Numbered from the stretch's first letter, positions 17,322 to 27,618 are shown. The stretch: DNA of 64,000 bases from Actinomyces vulturis (GCF_001687305.1 NZ_KV700386.1:186001-250000); one strand, 5' to 3'. Made by a program: numbers and translations. Notes: generated by a model not told the origin, from the sequence alone.

Positions 17322-19637
17322 ATGACTTCCTCCCCTCTGATGCCCTCCGCTCCCTTTGCGCCACAGGCCGGTGCCTCCCACGTTACTGGTGCCCTTATCA
17401 CAGGCCTTAGCCGCAATGATTGGATTGACCGTGCCGACATGATGCTCGGCTCGTTACAGCATTACGCAACCCCCGGGCATGCAGGATTCGATATTCCCGG
17501 ACTCACCTCCATGTCCGGTTACGAATCAGACAAACTTGAAGGATTCGCCCGTTCTTTCCTTCTCGCAGGTTTCCGCCTCGCCGGTTCCCAAGGGCAACCC
17601 GTGTGGCTGGCCGACTTTTACCGTGAAGGACTTATTGCAGGCACTACGCCGGATTCTCCAGAATCATGGCCGCGCCTGTCAGAATGCCCCCAAGCTAAAG
17701 TTGAAGCAGCTTCTATCTGTTTAATCTTGGACATGACCCGTCCTTGGATTTGGGACATGTTATCTGGACGTGAGCAGGCCAATGTCATTCGCTGGCTTGA
17801 GGATTTCGTCGGTGATGATTCCTCCCCACGTAATAACTGGTTGTGGTTCCGTGTGGTTGTGGAAACTTTCCTTCGCTCCGTGGGAGGACCTTGGAGCGAA
17901 CAGGACATCATCACCGATCTTCGCCGCCACGATTCTTATTACCAAACCCATGGATGGCTCAGCGATGGTGCAGCCCGCAGTTACGATTACTACGCAGGTT
18001 GGGCTATGCATCTCTATCCAACGCTTTGGGCGCGTATGGATGGCGCACGAGATTTCGCCTCCCCACGCCGTGAACGCGACCACGAGCGGCTTGAACGTTT
18101 CATTACTGATTACGTGCAACTCATCGCAACGAACGGTGCCCCAATATTCCAAGGCCGCTCACTGATCTACCGTTTTGCAGCAGCCGCTCCGTTTTGGGCT
18201 GCAGCACTCGACGAATGTACTTCTGTTCCCATGGGGCAGTTGCGCACGGCAGCGTCAGCCATGTTGAACTCTTTCACCAACCATGGCACCTTTGGTGATC
18301 CTGAGGCTGGAAGTCTGGTTCACGGCGTCGCTAGTAATCCTGAGGAGGTGACGCGTCTCAAACCAGGAATCTTGAGCCCCGGTTGGCTGGCTTCTGCAGA
18401 AATCATGCGTCAGGAATACTCTGGACCTGCTTCACCTTACTGGGCCAGCAAAGGCATGCTTGGTATTGCCTTGCCCGACACTCACCCCATCTGGCAAGCC
18501 ACTGAAGAACCTCTGCCACACTGGCAGAAGCCCACCATGCGTACCGTAAAAGCACCGGGCTGGATCACTACCCAATCAGAAACTCGTGGAACCCAGCGAG
18601 CGGCCATCATTATCAACCACGGAACCGATCACAGTGCCCCAGGGCATTACTGCGTGGACGCGCCGCTCTATGCGACCTATGCCTACTCCAGCGCAACCAC
18701 CCCCATCATCAATGCTGAGCGTGTAGCCGGGCCTCTGGACCAGCACGTGGGACTCATCGCACCCGTGCCTATTGCACCGCCAGCACTCAATGAGCATGCG
18801 GGGGAGCGCACTTTGGCTGCTAACTTCACCGGTCATGATGGCCAGTGGATTTCCAACCGCACTGGATTCATCACCCGTGCCCTCGGCGCAGATGAACATA
18901 CTCACTGGGCTGTTTCCGAAGGACAAACCACGTGGATCTGGCCCTACGCCGAACAAAATAACTTCGGTGGTGGTCTTGAAGGTCAACCTGTTCCCGCAGG
19001 CCACCTCACTGTGATTTCTCTCGTCCGTGGCGGCTGGGAAGCACGTTGCATCAAAGTCACCAATCCTACCGTTCCAGATGCACGCCTACGTCTGAGCGGA
19101 TGGGCACTGAGCGCTCACGCGGGAGCGCCAACAACTACGCTCTGCCAAGATGGAGCAGACTCCTGTCTCATGGATACTAACGCCGCCCAAGCAGATCAAG
19201 TCCAGGGACACCACTGGCAGGGCGCGGCTATGGGAGCCTCCACACCCCAATACTTCACCTCACAGACTAGCCCTGCGATACAGCTGAACACCCCATGGTG
19301 CGTGCGAACTGAAGCGATCAACGCTTACGGAATGCCCGTCACCGCCTACTTGACCTCTACGTTCCCGGTTGACCTTTCACTCGTCAGCCACACCGGGCAA
19401 TTCCCCATGGGCACCACCATGACCTACCCGCAAGTTAGCCTGGCGTTGACGGAGGACTGGGTGACTATCGGCCTAGGTCTCGAAACGGCAGATGAAGGTG
19501 ATGACTTTACCCACACCGCCTGTGCTAACCCACGCCTGAACGCAACTGTCACAGAAGGCGAAAATACCTGGGAAATTCAGGTCAGTTGGCCCGATGGAAT
19601 CACTACGACCTCAAGCATCAGCGCAAACATCTCATGA
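17322..19637 (+). CDS. DUF2264 domain-containing protein
   Basis: 771-residue cytoplasmic-looking protein with no signal peptide. The N-terminal half resembles the DUF2264 family, which has an (alpha/alpha)-barrel fold like some polysaccharide lyases and unsaturated glycuronyl hydrolases. Recognisable segments include the FARSFLLAGFRLAG helix, NNWLWFRVVVETFLRSVGG, DGAARSYDYYAGWAMHLYP and IFQGRSLIYRFAAAAPFWAA. The C-terminal half is beta-rich. Function is unproven; carbohydrate processing is inferred from fold-family knowledge. ATG 17322 is chosen over TTG 17301, though neither has a strong ribosome binding site. It is followed after 4 bases by the DUF2254 gene. Confidence 0.85.
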   Translation: MTSSPLMPSAPFAPQAGASHVTGALITGLSRNDWIDRADMMLGSLQHYATPGHAGFDIPGLTSMSGYESDKLEGFARSFLLAGFRLAGSQGQPVWLADFYREGLIAGTTPDSPESWPRLSECPQAKVEAASICLILDMTRPWIWDMLSGREQANVIRWLEDFVGDDSSPRNNWLWFRVVVETFLRSVGGPWSEQDIITDLRRHDSYYQTHGWLSDGAARSYDYYAGWAMHLYPTLWARMDGARDFASPRRERDHERLERFITDYVQLIATNGAPIFQGRSLIYRFAAAAPFWAAALDECTSVPMGQLRTAASAMLNSFTNHGTFGDPEAGSLVHGVASNPEEVTRLKPGILSPGWLASAEIMRQEYSGPASPYWASKGMLGIALPDTHPIWQATEEPLPHWQKPTMRTVKAPGWITTQSETRGTQRAAIIINHGTDHSAPGHYCVDAPLYATYAYSSATTPIINAERVAGPLDQHVGLIAPVPIAPPALNEHAGERTLAANFTGHDGQWISNRTGFITRALGADEHTHWAVSEGQTTWIWPYAEQNNFGGGLEGQPVPAGHLTVISLVRGGWEARCIKVTNPTVPDARLRLSGWALSAHAGAPTTTLCQDGADSCLMDTNAAQADQVQGHHWQGAAMGASTPQYFTSQTSPAIQLNTPWCVRTEAINAYGMPVTAYLTSTFPVDLSLVSHTGQFPMGTTMTYPQVSLALTEDWVTIGLGLETADEGDDFTHTACANPRLNATVTEGENTWEIQVSWPDGITTTSSISANIS

Positions 19638-19641
19638 TTAA

Positions 19642-21027
19642 ATGCCCTATGTGAAAAACGCGTGGGCATCATTTATTAACTCGGCACAATCCAAACTCTG
19701 GGTTCTGCCCATGGTCAGTGGCATCATCGGTGCGATCTTGGCCCTCATCGCCACAGAAATCACTATCCCTGAACAGTACTTCTTCGCCCGCTTTTTGTGG
19801 CCCGGTGACGCCAAAGCCGCCTCTGATATGCTCAGTTTCATCGCTTCCACCACGATGACTGTCCTGACTACCACTATCTCGATGACGCTCATCGTGCTTC
19901 AAGTGGCTAGTGGCAACTTTTCCCATCAACTTCTGCGTGACTATATCCAGTCCAAAGCTGTCCGTGTCATCATCGCCGTGTACGTGGGGGTTTTCACCTA
20001 TACGGTGCTCGTGCTGCGCTCCATGGAGGATGACGCAATCGTTCCTCCACAACTGGCCATGACCATGTCCATGATTATGATCTTCATCGCCGTGGCCACT
20101 TTTATTTGGTACGTCTCACGCGTGGTGGACATGGTCCGTGTTGATACCATCATTTCCACGTCCGTGGATCGCACCGTGAAATACGCAGCCATCGCGACTG
20201 ATGATGACACTCCAGCCCCCTCCGAATGCCCGGAGATTCCCGATACCGCATTCCACGTGTTCGCTACCGATTCAGGATACGTTCAGCGTGTGGACCTTGA
20301 CGGTGCTGCTCGATGGGCCAAGAACCATAACGCCACAGTCATTGTTCAAGTTCGCCCCGGGGACCGCGTGATGGAAGGACGTACCCTCCTACGCTGGTGG
20401 ATGAACGAGGAAACTCACTGTGTTGCTGACGCTCCCGTTAATGAACAAGCCCCTGAACACGGCGTAGTCGCCGGCCGCGATCAAGGTGAAGATAGCGCCC
20501 CCACCCCGCCTACTATCGTCAACCTCGACCATGAGCGATCTAGTGGCCAAGACTTCTCCTTGGGCTTGCGTCAGTTGTCTGACATTGCCGTGCGCGCATT
20601 GTCCCCAGGAACTAATGACCCCACGACCGCTCGTCACGTCATTGCTCAGGCAGCTACCGCATTACGTACCCTCGTGGCCAACCCGCCTCAGCCTCACGCT
20701 CGTTTTCTTGAGGAAGACGACGCCGATCAGCCTCGTCTCGTTGTGTGGGCACCTTCACGAGGAGCCGCTGAACTCGTTGACTCCTTTATCGGAGAAATCC
20801 GTCGCTACGCTGAAAGTGAGCCAGGTATTCTTATTGACCTTCTCACTGTGCTTAGTTGGCTCGACCACTCGACCACAGACCCGTGGGTTCACGATGTTGT
20901 TGATGCACAGCGTCATTCCATTGTGGCCGCAGCAAACCGAGGTATTAGCGATGACCGTGATCGTGAGCGTGTTATCGAAGCCGCAGAAGGACGTACCAGC
21001 CACGGAGCCTGGGATTACGGGATGTGA
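19642..21027 (+). CDS. DUF2254 family membrane protein
   Basis: 461-residue protein with four hydrophobic helices in the first about 170 residues, then a long soluble region. The pattern SFIASTTMTVLTTTISMTLIVLQVASGNFSH and the later LGLRQLSDIAVRALSPGTNDPTTA are characteristic of the DUF2254 family, whose role is unknown. It starts 4 bases after the DUF2264 stop and is probably translationally linked with it. Confidence 0.85.
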   Translation: MPYVKNAWASFINSAQSKLWVLPMVSGIIGAILALIATEITIPEQYFFARFLWPGDAKAASDMLSFIASTTMTVLTTTISMTLIVLQVASGNFSHQLLRDYIQSKAVRVIIAVYVGVFTYTVLVLRSMEDDAIVPPQLAMTMSMIMIFIAVATFIWYVSRVVDMVRVDTIISTSVDRTVKYAAIATDDDTPAPSECPEIPDTAFHVFATDSGYVQRVDLDGAARWAKNHNATVIVQVRPGDRVMEGRTLLRWWMNEETHCVADAPVNEQAPEHGVVAGRDQGEDSAPTPPTIVNLDHERSSGQDFSLGLRQLSDIAVRALSPGTNDPTTARHVIAQAATALRTLVANPPQPHARFLEEDDADQPRLVVWAPSRGAAELVDSFIGEIRRYAESEPGILIDLLTVLSWLDHSTTDPWVHDVVDAQRHSIVAAANRGISDDRDRERVIEAAEGRTSHGAWDYGM

Positions 21028-21203
21028 ACGCAGGTTAATTGCTAATAACAATAGATCTCATCGGTGACCCTCCATAGCAGCCACGCGCGCACCATCCTTG
21101 GCCTAAGAGGTGAAACAGCCTGGCCGTACTTGAGGGAGAGAAAGGGCAATGAGCCACTGATCACCATTGCCAGGCGAACGTGAGAATCCATGAAATAGGC
21201 GGG

Positions 21204-21209
21204 TAGACT
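21204..21209 (+). promoter_or_regulatory. Probable -10 element of the thrS lipid operon
   Basis: TAGACT lies about 60 bases upstream of the thrS start, just before an untranslated leader hairpin. The -35 match is weak. Confidence 0.4.
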
Positions 21210-21220
21210 CACTACTTGAG

Positions 21221-21245
21221 AGGAACGCACCAGTACAGCGTTCCT
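21221..21245 (+). promoter_or_regulatory. Leader hairpin in the thrS 5' untranslated region
   Basis: AGGAACGC (21221-21228) pairs with GCGTTCCT (21238-21245) around a 9-base loop ACCAGTACA, 14 bases before the thrS ribosome binding site. It may affect translation, as leader structures do in some thrS genes, but it does not match a T-box and no mechanism can be claimed. Confidence 0.4.
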
Positions 21246-21270
21246 GAGTACTCATATCAAGGAGAATACT

Positions 21271-23322
21271 GTGTCCGAACAACTTACCCTCACCATTAAT
21301 GGCCAGGAACATCAGGTTCCCAGTGGAACCACCGGAACAGAACTCTTTGAGAACACCGCTACTGACAGCCCCATTGTTGCTATGACTGTCAACGGAGAAT
21401 CCTGGGACCTTTACCGCGAACTGCCTGACGGCGCCAGCGTTGAACCTATTACCTTGGATAGTGAAGAAGGCCTCAACATCCTTCGCCATTCCTGCACCCA
21501 CGTCATGGCTCAGGCAGTCCAGGACATCTTCCCCGACGTGAACCTCGGTATCGGGCCCTTCATTACCGACGGCTTCTACTACGACTTCGGCAACATTGAT
21601 CCTGTTACCCCCGAACTGCTCAAGGACATTGACAAGCGCATGAAGCGCATCGTCAAGGAAGGCCAGAGTTTCCAGCGTCGTGACATCTCCGCTGAGGATG
21701 CTGAAAAGGAACTGGCCAACCAGCCCTACAAGCTCGAACTCATCACCACCAAGGGCAAGGGCGCAGAAGGCGCATCCGTGGAGGTCGGCTCCGGTGGCCT
21801 GACCATGTATGACAACGTCCGCCGCAACGGTGACGTGGTGTGGACTGACCTCTGCCGCGGCCCCCACCTGCCTACCACCAAACTTATCGGCCAGGGATTT
21901 GCCCTGACCAAGGCTTCAGCCTCCTACTGGAAGGGCGACCAGAGCGGAGACCAACTCCAGCGCATCTACGGCACCGCATGGCCCAGCAAGGAAGAACTCA
22001 AGGCCTACCAGGACCGCATCGCTGAAGCCGCACGCCGCGACCACCGTAAACTCGGCGCCGAACTTGACCTGTACTCCTTCCCCGAAGAAGTGGGTCCCGG
22101 CCTGGTGCTCTTCCACCCCAAGGGCGGAATCCTGCGCCATGAAATCGAGCAGTACGTTATTAATCGTCACAAGGAATACGGTTTCGACTTCGTCCACACT
22201 CCCGAAATCACGAAGTCCGGCCTGTTTCACACCTCCGGGCACCTTCCTTACTACAAGGAAACGATGTTCCCGCCCATGATCGCCGACGAAGAGCGCGATG
22301 AAGAGGGCAACATCACCAAGCCTGGTCAGGAGTATTACCTCAAGGCCATGAACTGCCCGATGCACAACATCATCTTCCGCTCTCGTGGGCGGTCCTACCG
22401 TGAGTTGCCCCTGCGCTTCTTCGAAATGGGCCACGACTACCGCTACGAAAAGAGCGGTGTGGTCCATGGCCTGACCCGCATGCGCGGATTCACCCAGGAC
22501 GACTCCCACACCTACTGCACCCCCGATCAGGCACGCGATGAAATCAAGCGCCAGATCGATTTCTTCATCTCCATCCTCTCCGCATTTGGACTCAAGGACT
22601 TCTACCTTGAACTGTCCACCCGCGATGAGGACGGCAAGAAGAAGGACAAGTTCATCGGCTCCGATGAAGACTGGGAAAACGCCACCAGCGCATTGGAAGC
22701 AGCATGCGCTGAAACCGGCCTCAACCTGGTTCCCGACCCGGGCGGCGCTGCCTTCTACGGCCCCAAGGTCTCCGTTCAGGTCAAGGATGCGCTGGGCCGC
22801 ACCTGGCAGATGTCCACCGTCCAGTACGACTTCAACCAGCCCGAGCGCTTCGACCTCGAATACACCGCACCTGACGGCAGCCACCAGCGCCCCGTGATGA
22901 TCCACACCGCCAAACTCGGCTCCGTGGAACGCTTCATCGGTGTGCTCGTTGAGCACTACGCTGGCGCATTCCCCGCCTGGCTCTCACCCGTCCAGGTACG
23001 CCTCGTCCCCGTGGCAGAAGCCTTCGACGAGTACTGCCAGAACGTGGCCGCCAAACTCCGCGAGCGCGGCGTGCGCGTTGAGGTGGACCTGTCCGATGAC
23101 CGTTTCGGAAAGAAGATCCGCAACGCCTCGAAGGAAAAGATTCCCTTCGTCCTCATCGCCGGCGGCGATGACGCTGACGCAGGCGCCGTATCCTTCCGTT
23201 ACCGCGACGGCAGCCAGGACAACCAGGTTCCCGTGGACGAAGCAGTGGAGCACATCGTCTCCGTCATCGCTCAGCGTCTGAACGAACCCGGCGAAGAAAA
23301 GCGCTCAAACGCCAACGCCTAA
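21271..23322 (+). CDS. thrS: Threonine--tRNA ligase
   Basis: 683-residue class II aminoacyl-tRNA synthetase that charges tRNA-Thr. Domain order: N-terminal TGS domain (about 1-65), editing domain with the [12 protein letters not shown] zinc/water-binding motif (from about 72), catalytic domain with KAMNCPMH and [10 protein letters not shown] (motif 2 region) and [13 protein letters not shown], and a C-terminal anticodon-binding domain ([32 protein letters not shown]). Full length for the family. The GTG start has AAGGAGA 6-7 bases upstream. It leads a run of close-spaced genes for phosphatidylinositol and PIM lipid synthesis, the same order as in mycobacteria. Confidence 0.98.
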   Translation: MSEQLTLTINGQEHQVPSGTTGTELFENTATDSPIVAMTVNGESWDLYRELPDGASVEPITLDSEEGLNILRHSCTHVMAQAVQDIFPDVNLGIGPFITDGFYYDFGNIDPVTPELLKDIDKRMKRIVKEGQSFQRRDISAEDAEKELANQPYKLELITTKGKGAEGASVEVGSGGLTMYDNVRRNGDVVWTDLCRGPHLPTTKLIGQGFALTKASASYWKGDQSGDQLQRIYGTAWPSKEELKAYQDRIAEAARRDHRKLGAELDLYSFPEEVGPGLVLFHPKGGILRHEIEQYVINRHKEYGFDFVHTPEITKSGLFHTSGHLPYYKETMFPPMIADEERDEEGNITKPGQEYYLKAMNCPMHNIIFRSRGRSYRELPLRFFEMGHDYRYEKSGVVHGLTRMRGFTQDDSHTYCTPDQARDEIKRQIDFFISILSAFGLKDFYLELSTRDEDGKKKDKFIGSDEDWENATSALEAACAETGLNLVPDPGGAAFYGPKVSVQVKDALGRTWQMSTVQYDFNQPERFDLEYTAPDGSHQRPVMIHTAKLGSVERFIGVLVEHYAGAFPAWLSPVQVRLVPVAEAFDEYCQNVAAKLRERGVRVEVDLSDDRFGKKIRNASKEKIPFVLIAGGDDADAGAVSFRYRDGSQDNQVPVDEAVEHIVSVIAQRLNEPGEEKRSNANA

Positions 23323-23347
23323 GTCACCGGCTAAGGGAGTGGAATCA

Positions 23348-23983
23348 GTGGAGCACCAACAATCTCAGCCCACCCCTGCGCAGCCTTACCAGGACATTCC
23401 TGAAGGCTGCGCGGTAGAAAACCCTGAGGATCGCGTCGGAATCCCTGACGCCTTCCAACGGCTGTGGACCCCACATCGCATGGTCTACATCGGCGGAGAA
23501 AACAAACCCGCTGATTCCACCCCCGGCCAGTGCCCATTCTGTGCCAGCCCCAACCGAGGTGACGATGAGCAAGCACTCATCGTCTACCGCGGCGAACTGG
23601 TGTACGTGATTCTCAATCTCTACCCCTACAACCCTGGGCACTTGCTCGTTTTACCCTACCGCCACGTCGCGGACCTGACAGACCTGACATCTGCCGAGCG
23701 CGACGAGTTGTTCGATGTTTCTGCCCAGGCTATGCGTGTGTTGCGCGCCGTGAGCCACCCCGATGGCTTTAACCTGGGAATGAACCAAGGCGATGTAGCC
23801 GGAGCAGGTATTGCTGCCCACCTGCATCACCATGTGGTTCCCCGCTGGAAGGGGGACGCCAACTTCCTTCCCATCGTGGGACAGACCAAAGCCGTTCCCC
23901 AGCTCCTCACCGAGGCACGCAACGCGTTGGCTGAGGCTTGGTCAACCCATGCACACGACGGCGAGCAAGGAGCAGCATGCTAG
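23348..23983 (+). CDS. HIT-family Ap4A phosphorylase-like protein
   Basis: 211-residue histidine-triad protein that matches the mycobacterial Rv2613c type, which phosphorolyses diadenosine tetraphosphate. Features: CPFCASPN zinc-type motif, NLYPYNPGHLLVLPYRHVADL, and the catalytic HLHHHVVPRWKGD (HxHxH). The start GTG 23348 is preferred to GTG 23339 because AAGGGA (23333-23338) is then about 9 bases upstream. The gene lies between thrS and pgsA and overlaps the pgsA start by 7 bases, so it is translationally coupled. Confidence 0.9.
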   Translation: MEHQQSQPTPAQPYQDIPEGCAVENPEDRVGIPDAFQRLWTPHRMVYIGGENKPADSTPGQCPFCASPNRGDDEQALIVYRGELVYVILNLYPYNPGHLLVLPYRHVADLTDLTSAERDELFDVSAQAMRVLRAVSHPDGFNLGMNQGDVAGAGIAAHLHHHVVPRWKGDANFLPIVGQTKAVPQLLTEARNALAEAWSTHAHDGEQGAAC

Positions 23984-24654
23984 GCCAACACGGACGCTGG
24001 ATCACCAAAGCACTCCTCACCAAACCCGCCCTTGCCTTGGGACGCATGGGCGTAACCCCCAATATGTTGACCGTCACGGGCACTGTCCTGAGTGTCAGCG
24101 TGGCTACTCTCGTCATCCCCACCGGCAACTTCGCCCTGGCACTCGCTTTGCTCATCGTAGTGATCGCCGGCGACGCCTTCGACGGCATCCTCGCCCGCGC
24201 CACCGGAACAGCATCACCCTTCGGTGCCTTCTTGGACTCCACCATGGACCGATTCGCTGACGCTGCCGTGTTCGGGTCCTTTGCCCTGTGGGCCCTGTGG
24301 CACATGCCTTCTGGCCGACTCCAAAGCGTCACCGTAGCATTGTCCGTGGTGTGCGTAGCCTTTGCACTGACCGTGTCTTACGCTCGCGCTCGCGCAGAAT
24401 CTGTAGGAAAGACAGCAGCAGTGGGTATTGCCGAGCGAACTGATCGCCTCATCACCATTGCCCTCTTTGCTTTGGCAAGCCAAATCTTCTCCTACCAGCC
24501 CGCCGTCACCATTGGCCTGGGCGTGGTCGCAGTAGCCAGCTTCATCACCATCATTCAGCGCATGTTCACCGTCAAGCATCAATTCGACGCCGAACGCTCC
24601 ACTTCACACGCCACCTCACCTCACCCTGACATCACAGCCCCGGATACTTTGTGA
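23977..24654 (+). CDS. pgsA: CDP-alcohol phosphatidyltransferase, phosphatidylinositol-phosphate synthase type
   Basis: 225-residue membrane enzyme that joins CDP-diacylglycerol to an inositol phosphate head group, by position the PgsA1 type that starts PI and PIM synthesis. The complete CDP-alcohol transferase motif is visible: DAFDGILAR then GAFLDSTMD (D-x2-D-G-x2-A-R-x8-G-x3-D-x3-D, about 58-85). About six membrane helices. The start at ATG 23977 has CAAGGAG upstream; an earlier in-frame ATG at 23938 would add 13 residues inside the HIT gene. The stop overlaps the next gene by 4 bases. Confidence 0.9.
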   Translation: MLGQHGRWITKALLTKPALALGRMGVTPNMLTVTGTVLSVSVATLVIPTGNFALALALLIVVIAGDAFDGILARATGTASPFGAFLDSTMDRFADAAVFGSFALWALWHMPSGRLQSVTVALSVVCVAFALTVSYARARAESVGKTAAVGIAERTDRLITIALFALASQIFSYQPAVTIGLGVVAVASFITIIQRMFTVKHQFDAERSTSHATSPHPDITAPDTL

Positions 24655-25718
24655 ATACTGATCGACTCTTTGCCTTCGGCTGGGCCAATGCTCGCCGCCT
24701 GCCCACTCCGCTTGGATACGCCCTGGCACACGGCGGTGCCGATGCAGCGTGGCTGGCTCACCGAGCCCTCCAGGCCGTTGGAAAGAAGGGTCTTCGGGGT
24801 TTAGGACAACTCGAAAAGAACATCATCAAGGTTGAGCGCTACGCTCAGCGCCCCACCAATCCGACACGCATTCACCGCCTGTCGCGCAGCGGAATGCGCT
24901 CCTATATGCGCTACTTCTACGAAGCCTTAGCGTTACCCGCAGTGACGCAATCACAACTTCGTGCCCGCGTTCGCGCTGAACTCGACCCACGTCTCGAAGA
25001 CGATCTTGCTGACGGCAGTGTGGTGATGGCGCTACCTCATATGGGTAACTGGGACCTGGCCGGAGCGTGGGCTAGTGCCACCCTGGCAACCGTTCTTACC
25101 GTCGCAGAAAAACTGGAGCCCGAAGAGCTTTTCCACCAGTTCGTCGCCTTCCGCGAATCCTTAGGCATGGAAATCATCGGTCAGGCCAAAGGTGAACGCG
25201 TATTTGACCAACTTGTCTCCCGTGCTCAAACAGGCCACTACTTCATCCCCCTCTTAGCCGATAGGGACCTGTCGATTAATGGCATCACCACACAGTTGTG
25301 TGGCAGTGAAGCTCGAGTCGCGGCAGGTCCGGCTGCGCTTGCTCTTCGCCTTAATCGTCCTCTTTATACTGGCACACTCACCTACGAACGTCTCAGTGGT
25401 GAGCGTCGCCGAGAAGCAGGTAGTTCATGGGGATTGGTGATTGATGTTCGTCGTATTGGTGAGCCAGCAGATTTCGGGTGGACCTCAGAGACCACCCGTG
25501 ATGAAGCCCGCTCTATCACTTCGAAGATGACTCATCAATGGGTACAACAACTCTCCGAGCTTCTCCGAGATACCGTCACAGACTGGCATATGCTTCAACC
25601 TGTTTTCACTGATGACCTTGATATGCAACGCCTCCAGGCCAGCCACGATCGTGCGCGCCAACGCCAAGAGGCTGAAGCTGCCGGTCATCAACTGCTCGAT
25701 ACTCACCAGGAGGCATAG
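24651..25718 (+). CDS. PatA-like phosphatidylinositol mannoside acyltransferase
   Basis: 355-residue LpxL/HtrB-family acyltransferase. The catalytic HxxxxD motif is visible in MALPHMGNWDLAGAW (about 126-131). In actinobacteria with this gene order it acylates the mannose of PIM1/PIM2 at the inner face of the membrane. The C-terminal tail is rich in Arg, Gln and Glu. The GTG start overlaps the pgsA stop (GTGA), and pimA follows after 2 bases. Confidence 0.88.
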   Translation: MNTDRLFAFGWANARRLPTPLGYALAHGGADAAWLAHRALQAVGKKGLRGLGQLEKNIIKVERYAQRPTNPTRIHRLSRSGMRSYMRYFYEALALPAVTQSQLRARVRAELDPRLEDDLADGSVVMALPHMGNWDLAGAWASATLATVLTVAEKLEPEELFHQFVAFRESLGMEIIGQAKGERVFDQLVSRAQTGHYFIPLLADRDLSINGITTQLCGSEARVAAGPAALALRLNRPLYTGTLTYERLSGERRREAGSSWGLVIDVRRIGEPADFGWTSETTRDEARSITSKMTHQWVQQLSELLRDTVTDWHMLQPVFTDDLDMQRLQASHDRARQRQEAEAAGHQLLDTHQEA

Positions 25719-25720
25719 TC

Positions 25721-26920
25721 ATGAGAATCGGACTGGTCTGCCCGTATTCCTTCGATGCTCCTGGTGGCGTCCAAGTTCACATTACTGATTTGGCTCAAGA
25801 ACTAATGCGCCGTGGTCATGAGGTCGAAGTTCTTGCCCCCGCAGGTAAAGAGACATCACTACCATCGTGGGTGACTAGTGCTGGTGAAGCAGTGCCGATT
25901 CCCTATAACGGATCCGTAGCACGTTTGAATTTCGGTGCTGTAGTCGCACGGCGAGCCCGTAAATGGCTGGAACACGGACAATTCGATCTTCTCCACATTC
26001 ACGAACCCATTACCCCTTCTGTTGGCATGCTTGCGCTGCAGGCGGCAACGGGCCCCGTGGTGGCCACCTTCCACGCCTCGGTGGACCGCTCATTAGCGCG
26101 CGAGTTGATTTCCCCGGCAGCAGTGCCACTTATGGAGAAAATCACTGCACGTATTGCTGTGTCCCAGGCAGCACGTCGCACCTTGCTGCAGTATCACGAA
26201 GCAGACGCCGTAGTAATTCCCAATGGTGTTTACGTCAAGCCCTTCCAGGATGCGCCGTCCAGCCCACAATGGGTCGGCACCCCTGAGTCCCCCACTATCG
26301 CTTTTCTTGGCCGTATGGATGAATCTCGTAAGGGACTTCCCATCCTGGCTGGAGCAATCCCACACGTTCTTCGTCAAATTCCTGGCGCACGTTTTTTTAT
26401 CGCAGGCCGCGGCGATGCTACAGAAGCTAAACGTGATTTGGCTCCTTACGCAGATCACGTCCAGTTCCTTGGCGGTATCACCGATGAGGAAAAAATGTCT
26501 CTTCTCTCCAGCGTCGATGCCTACATTGCTCCGCAAACTGGTGGGGAATCATTCGGCATTGTGCTCGTTGAAGGTATGGCAGCAGGAACGAACGTCATCG
26601 CCTCGAACATCCCTGCGTTCGAAGATGTTCTTGATCATGGAGCACTGGGCCACACCTTTATCAATGAAGATAGTGAAGACCTTGCACGCGTCATTATTGA
26701 CACACTGACGAATATCGACGACTCAACTGCACGGCGTGCCGCCGCTGACAAAGCTGTTGGTCGTTATGACTGGTCTACCGTCACTGATTCCATTATTGAT
26801 GTCTACGATATGGCCCTATCTACGGACCATTCACGGGTTACTGTGGACCCCAGTTCAGCAACTTTGCTGGGACGTTTACGAGAGGCATGGTCAGAAATGT
26901 GGGATGAGGTCGATCGATGA
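25721..26920 (+). CDS. pimA: GDP-mannose-dependent phosphatidylinositol mannosyltransferase PimA
   Basis: 399-residue GT4 (GT-B fold) glycosyltransferase that adds the first mannose to phosphatidylinositol. The N-terminus LVCPYSFDAPGGVQVHITDLA carries the GGV loop; LLHIHEPITPSVGML and TFHAS follow. The C-terminal domain has FLGRMDESRKGLPIL and the donor-site ESFGIVLVEGMAAG motif (E-x7-E). CAGGAGG precedes the ATG. It overlaps the next gene by 4 bases. Confidence 0.92.
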   Translation: MRIGLVCPYSFDAPGGVQVHITDLAQELMRRGHEVEVLAPAGKETSLPSWVTSAGEAVPIPYNGSVARLNFGAVVARRARKWLEHGQFDLLHIHEPITPSVGMLALQAATGPVVATFHASVDRSLARELISPAAVPLMEKITARIAVSQAARRTLLQYHEADAVVIPNGVYVKPFQDAPSSPQWVGTPESPTIAFLGRMDESRKGLPILAGAIPHVLRQIPGARFFIAGRGDATEAKRDLAPYADHVQFLGGITDEEKMSLLSSVDAYIAPQTGGESFGIVLVEGMAAGTNVIASNIPAFEDVLDHGALGHTFINEDSEDLARVIIDTLTNIDDSTARRAAADKAVGRYDWSTVTDSIIDVYDMALSTDHSRVTVDPSSATLLGRLREAWSEMWDEVDR

Positions 26921-27618
26921 ACGAACATATGACCACACTGATCATCGTGTTCGTCGTGGTACTCGTCATTGTGGCAGTCGTGCGTTTATATAACCGTGCC
27001 GTGCGTGTAGACCGACTTCACCATCGAGTCTTGGGAGCGCGTGCCACCCTAGATGCCATGCTTCTTTACCGTGCCACTGCGGTCCTTGAAATGCTTTCCA
27101 CCGGAGTTTTCGATGGTGAAGACAAGCAGCGCCTCACCCTGGCCGCCCAGCAAGTACTTCATTGTCAACTCCCCATTGTCGAGGACAACCTCGAACCTGA
27201 TGATGAGCGTACGGATATGCCACCGGTCAGTTGGGGAAGCAAACTTAATCTTCGTGTCACCTCAGCCAAGATCGAGCATGGTGAGGGTACTCATGACGCG
27301 ATGAGGGAGAGGGAATCATCGCATAATTCTCCTCGCGTCACTCAAGAAAACGCCCTGACGACCCTAATTCACACCATGCTCACCCCTGAGGTTCGCCAGC
27401 GCGCAACAGCGAAGCCGGCTCAGGCTCAAGCCATCGAGAACCTCGACCGGGCCATGTACCGTCTGAACCTTGCGATGAGTTTCCACAATATGCACGTGCT
27501 TCAAGCGCAGCGTATTCGCGCTTCATGGGATGCTCGACTCTTCCACCTCGCTGGTCATGCTCCTATGCCGCAACAGTGCCACCTCGCACTAGACCATCCT
27601 GGAGAATTACCTCAGTGA
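26917..27618 (+). CDS. Membrane-anchored protein of the PIM operon, function unknown
   Basis: 233 residues with one N-terminal membrane helix (LIIVFVVVLVIVAVVRLY) followed by a soluble, helical region beginning NRAVRVDRLHHRVLGARATLDAMLL. It resembles the membrane half of mycobacterial Rv2609c, which sits at the same place behind pimA and carries a NUDIX domain in the same protein; here the NUDIX domain is a separate gene 1.25 kb downstream. That correspondence is from memory of the family and needs a profile check. It overlaps pimA and the PrsW-like gene by 4 bases each. Confidence 0.65.
   Translation: MNEHMTTLIIVFVVVLVIVAVVRLYNRAVRVDRLHHRVLGARATLDAMLLYRATAVLEMLSTGVFDGEDKQRLTLAAQQVLHCQLPIVEDNLEPDDERTDMPPVSWGSKLNLRVTSAKIEHGEGTHDAMRERESSHNSPRVTQENALTTLIHTMLTPEVRQRATAKPAQAQAIENLDRAMYRLNLAMSFHNMHVLQAQRIRASWDARLFHLAGHAPMPQQCHLALDHPGELPQ

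Noticed and set aside
21028-21270. T-box riboswitch upstream of thrS
   Set aside because: No T-box sequence or specifier stem-loop could be found in the 243-base gap; only a simple hairpin is present.
21916-22956. Minus-strand 346-codon frame opposite thrS
   Set aside because: Antisense shadow in a codon-biased housekeeping gene.
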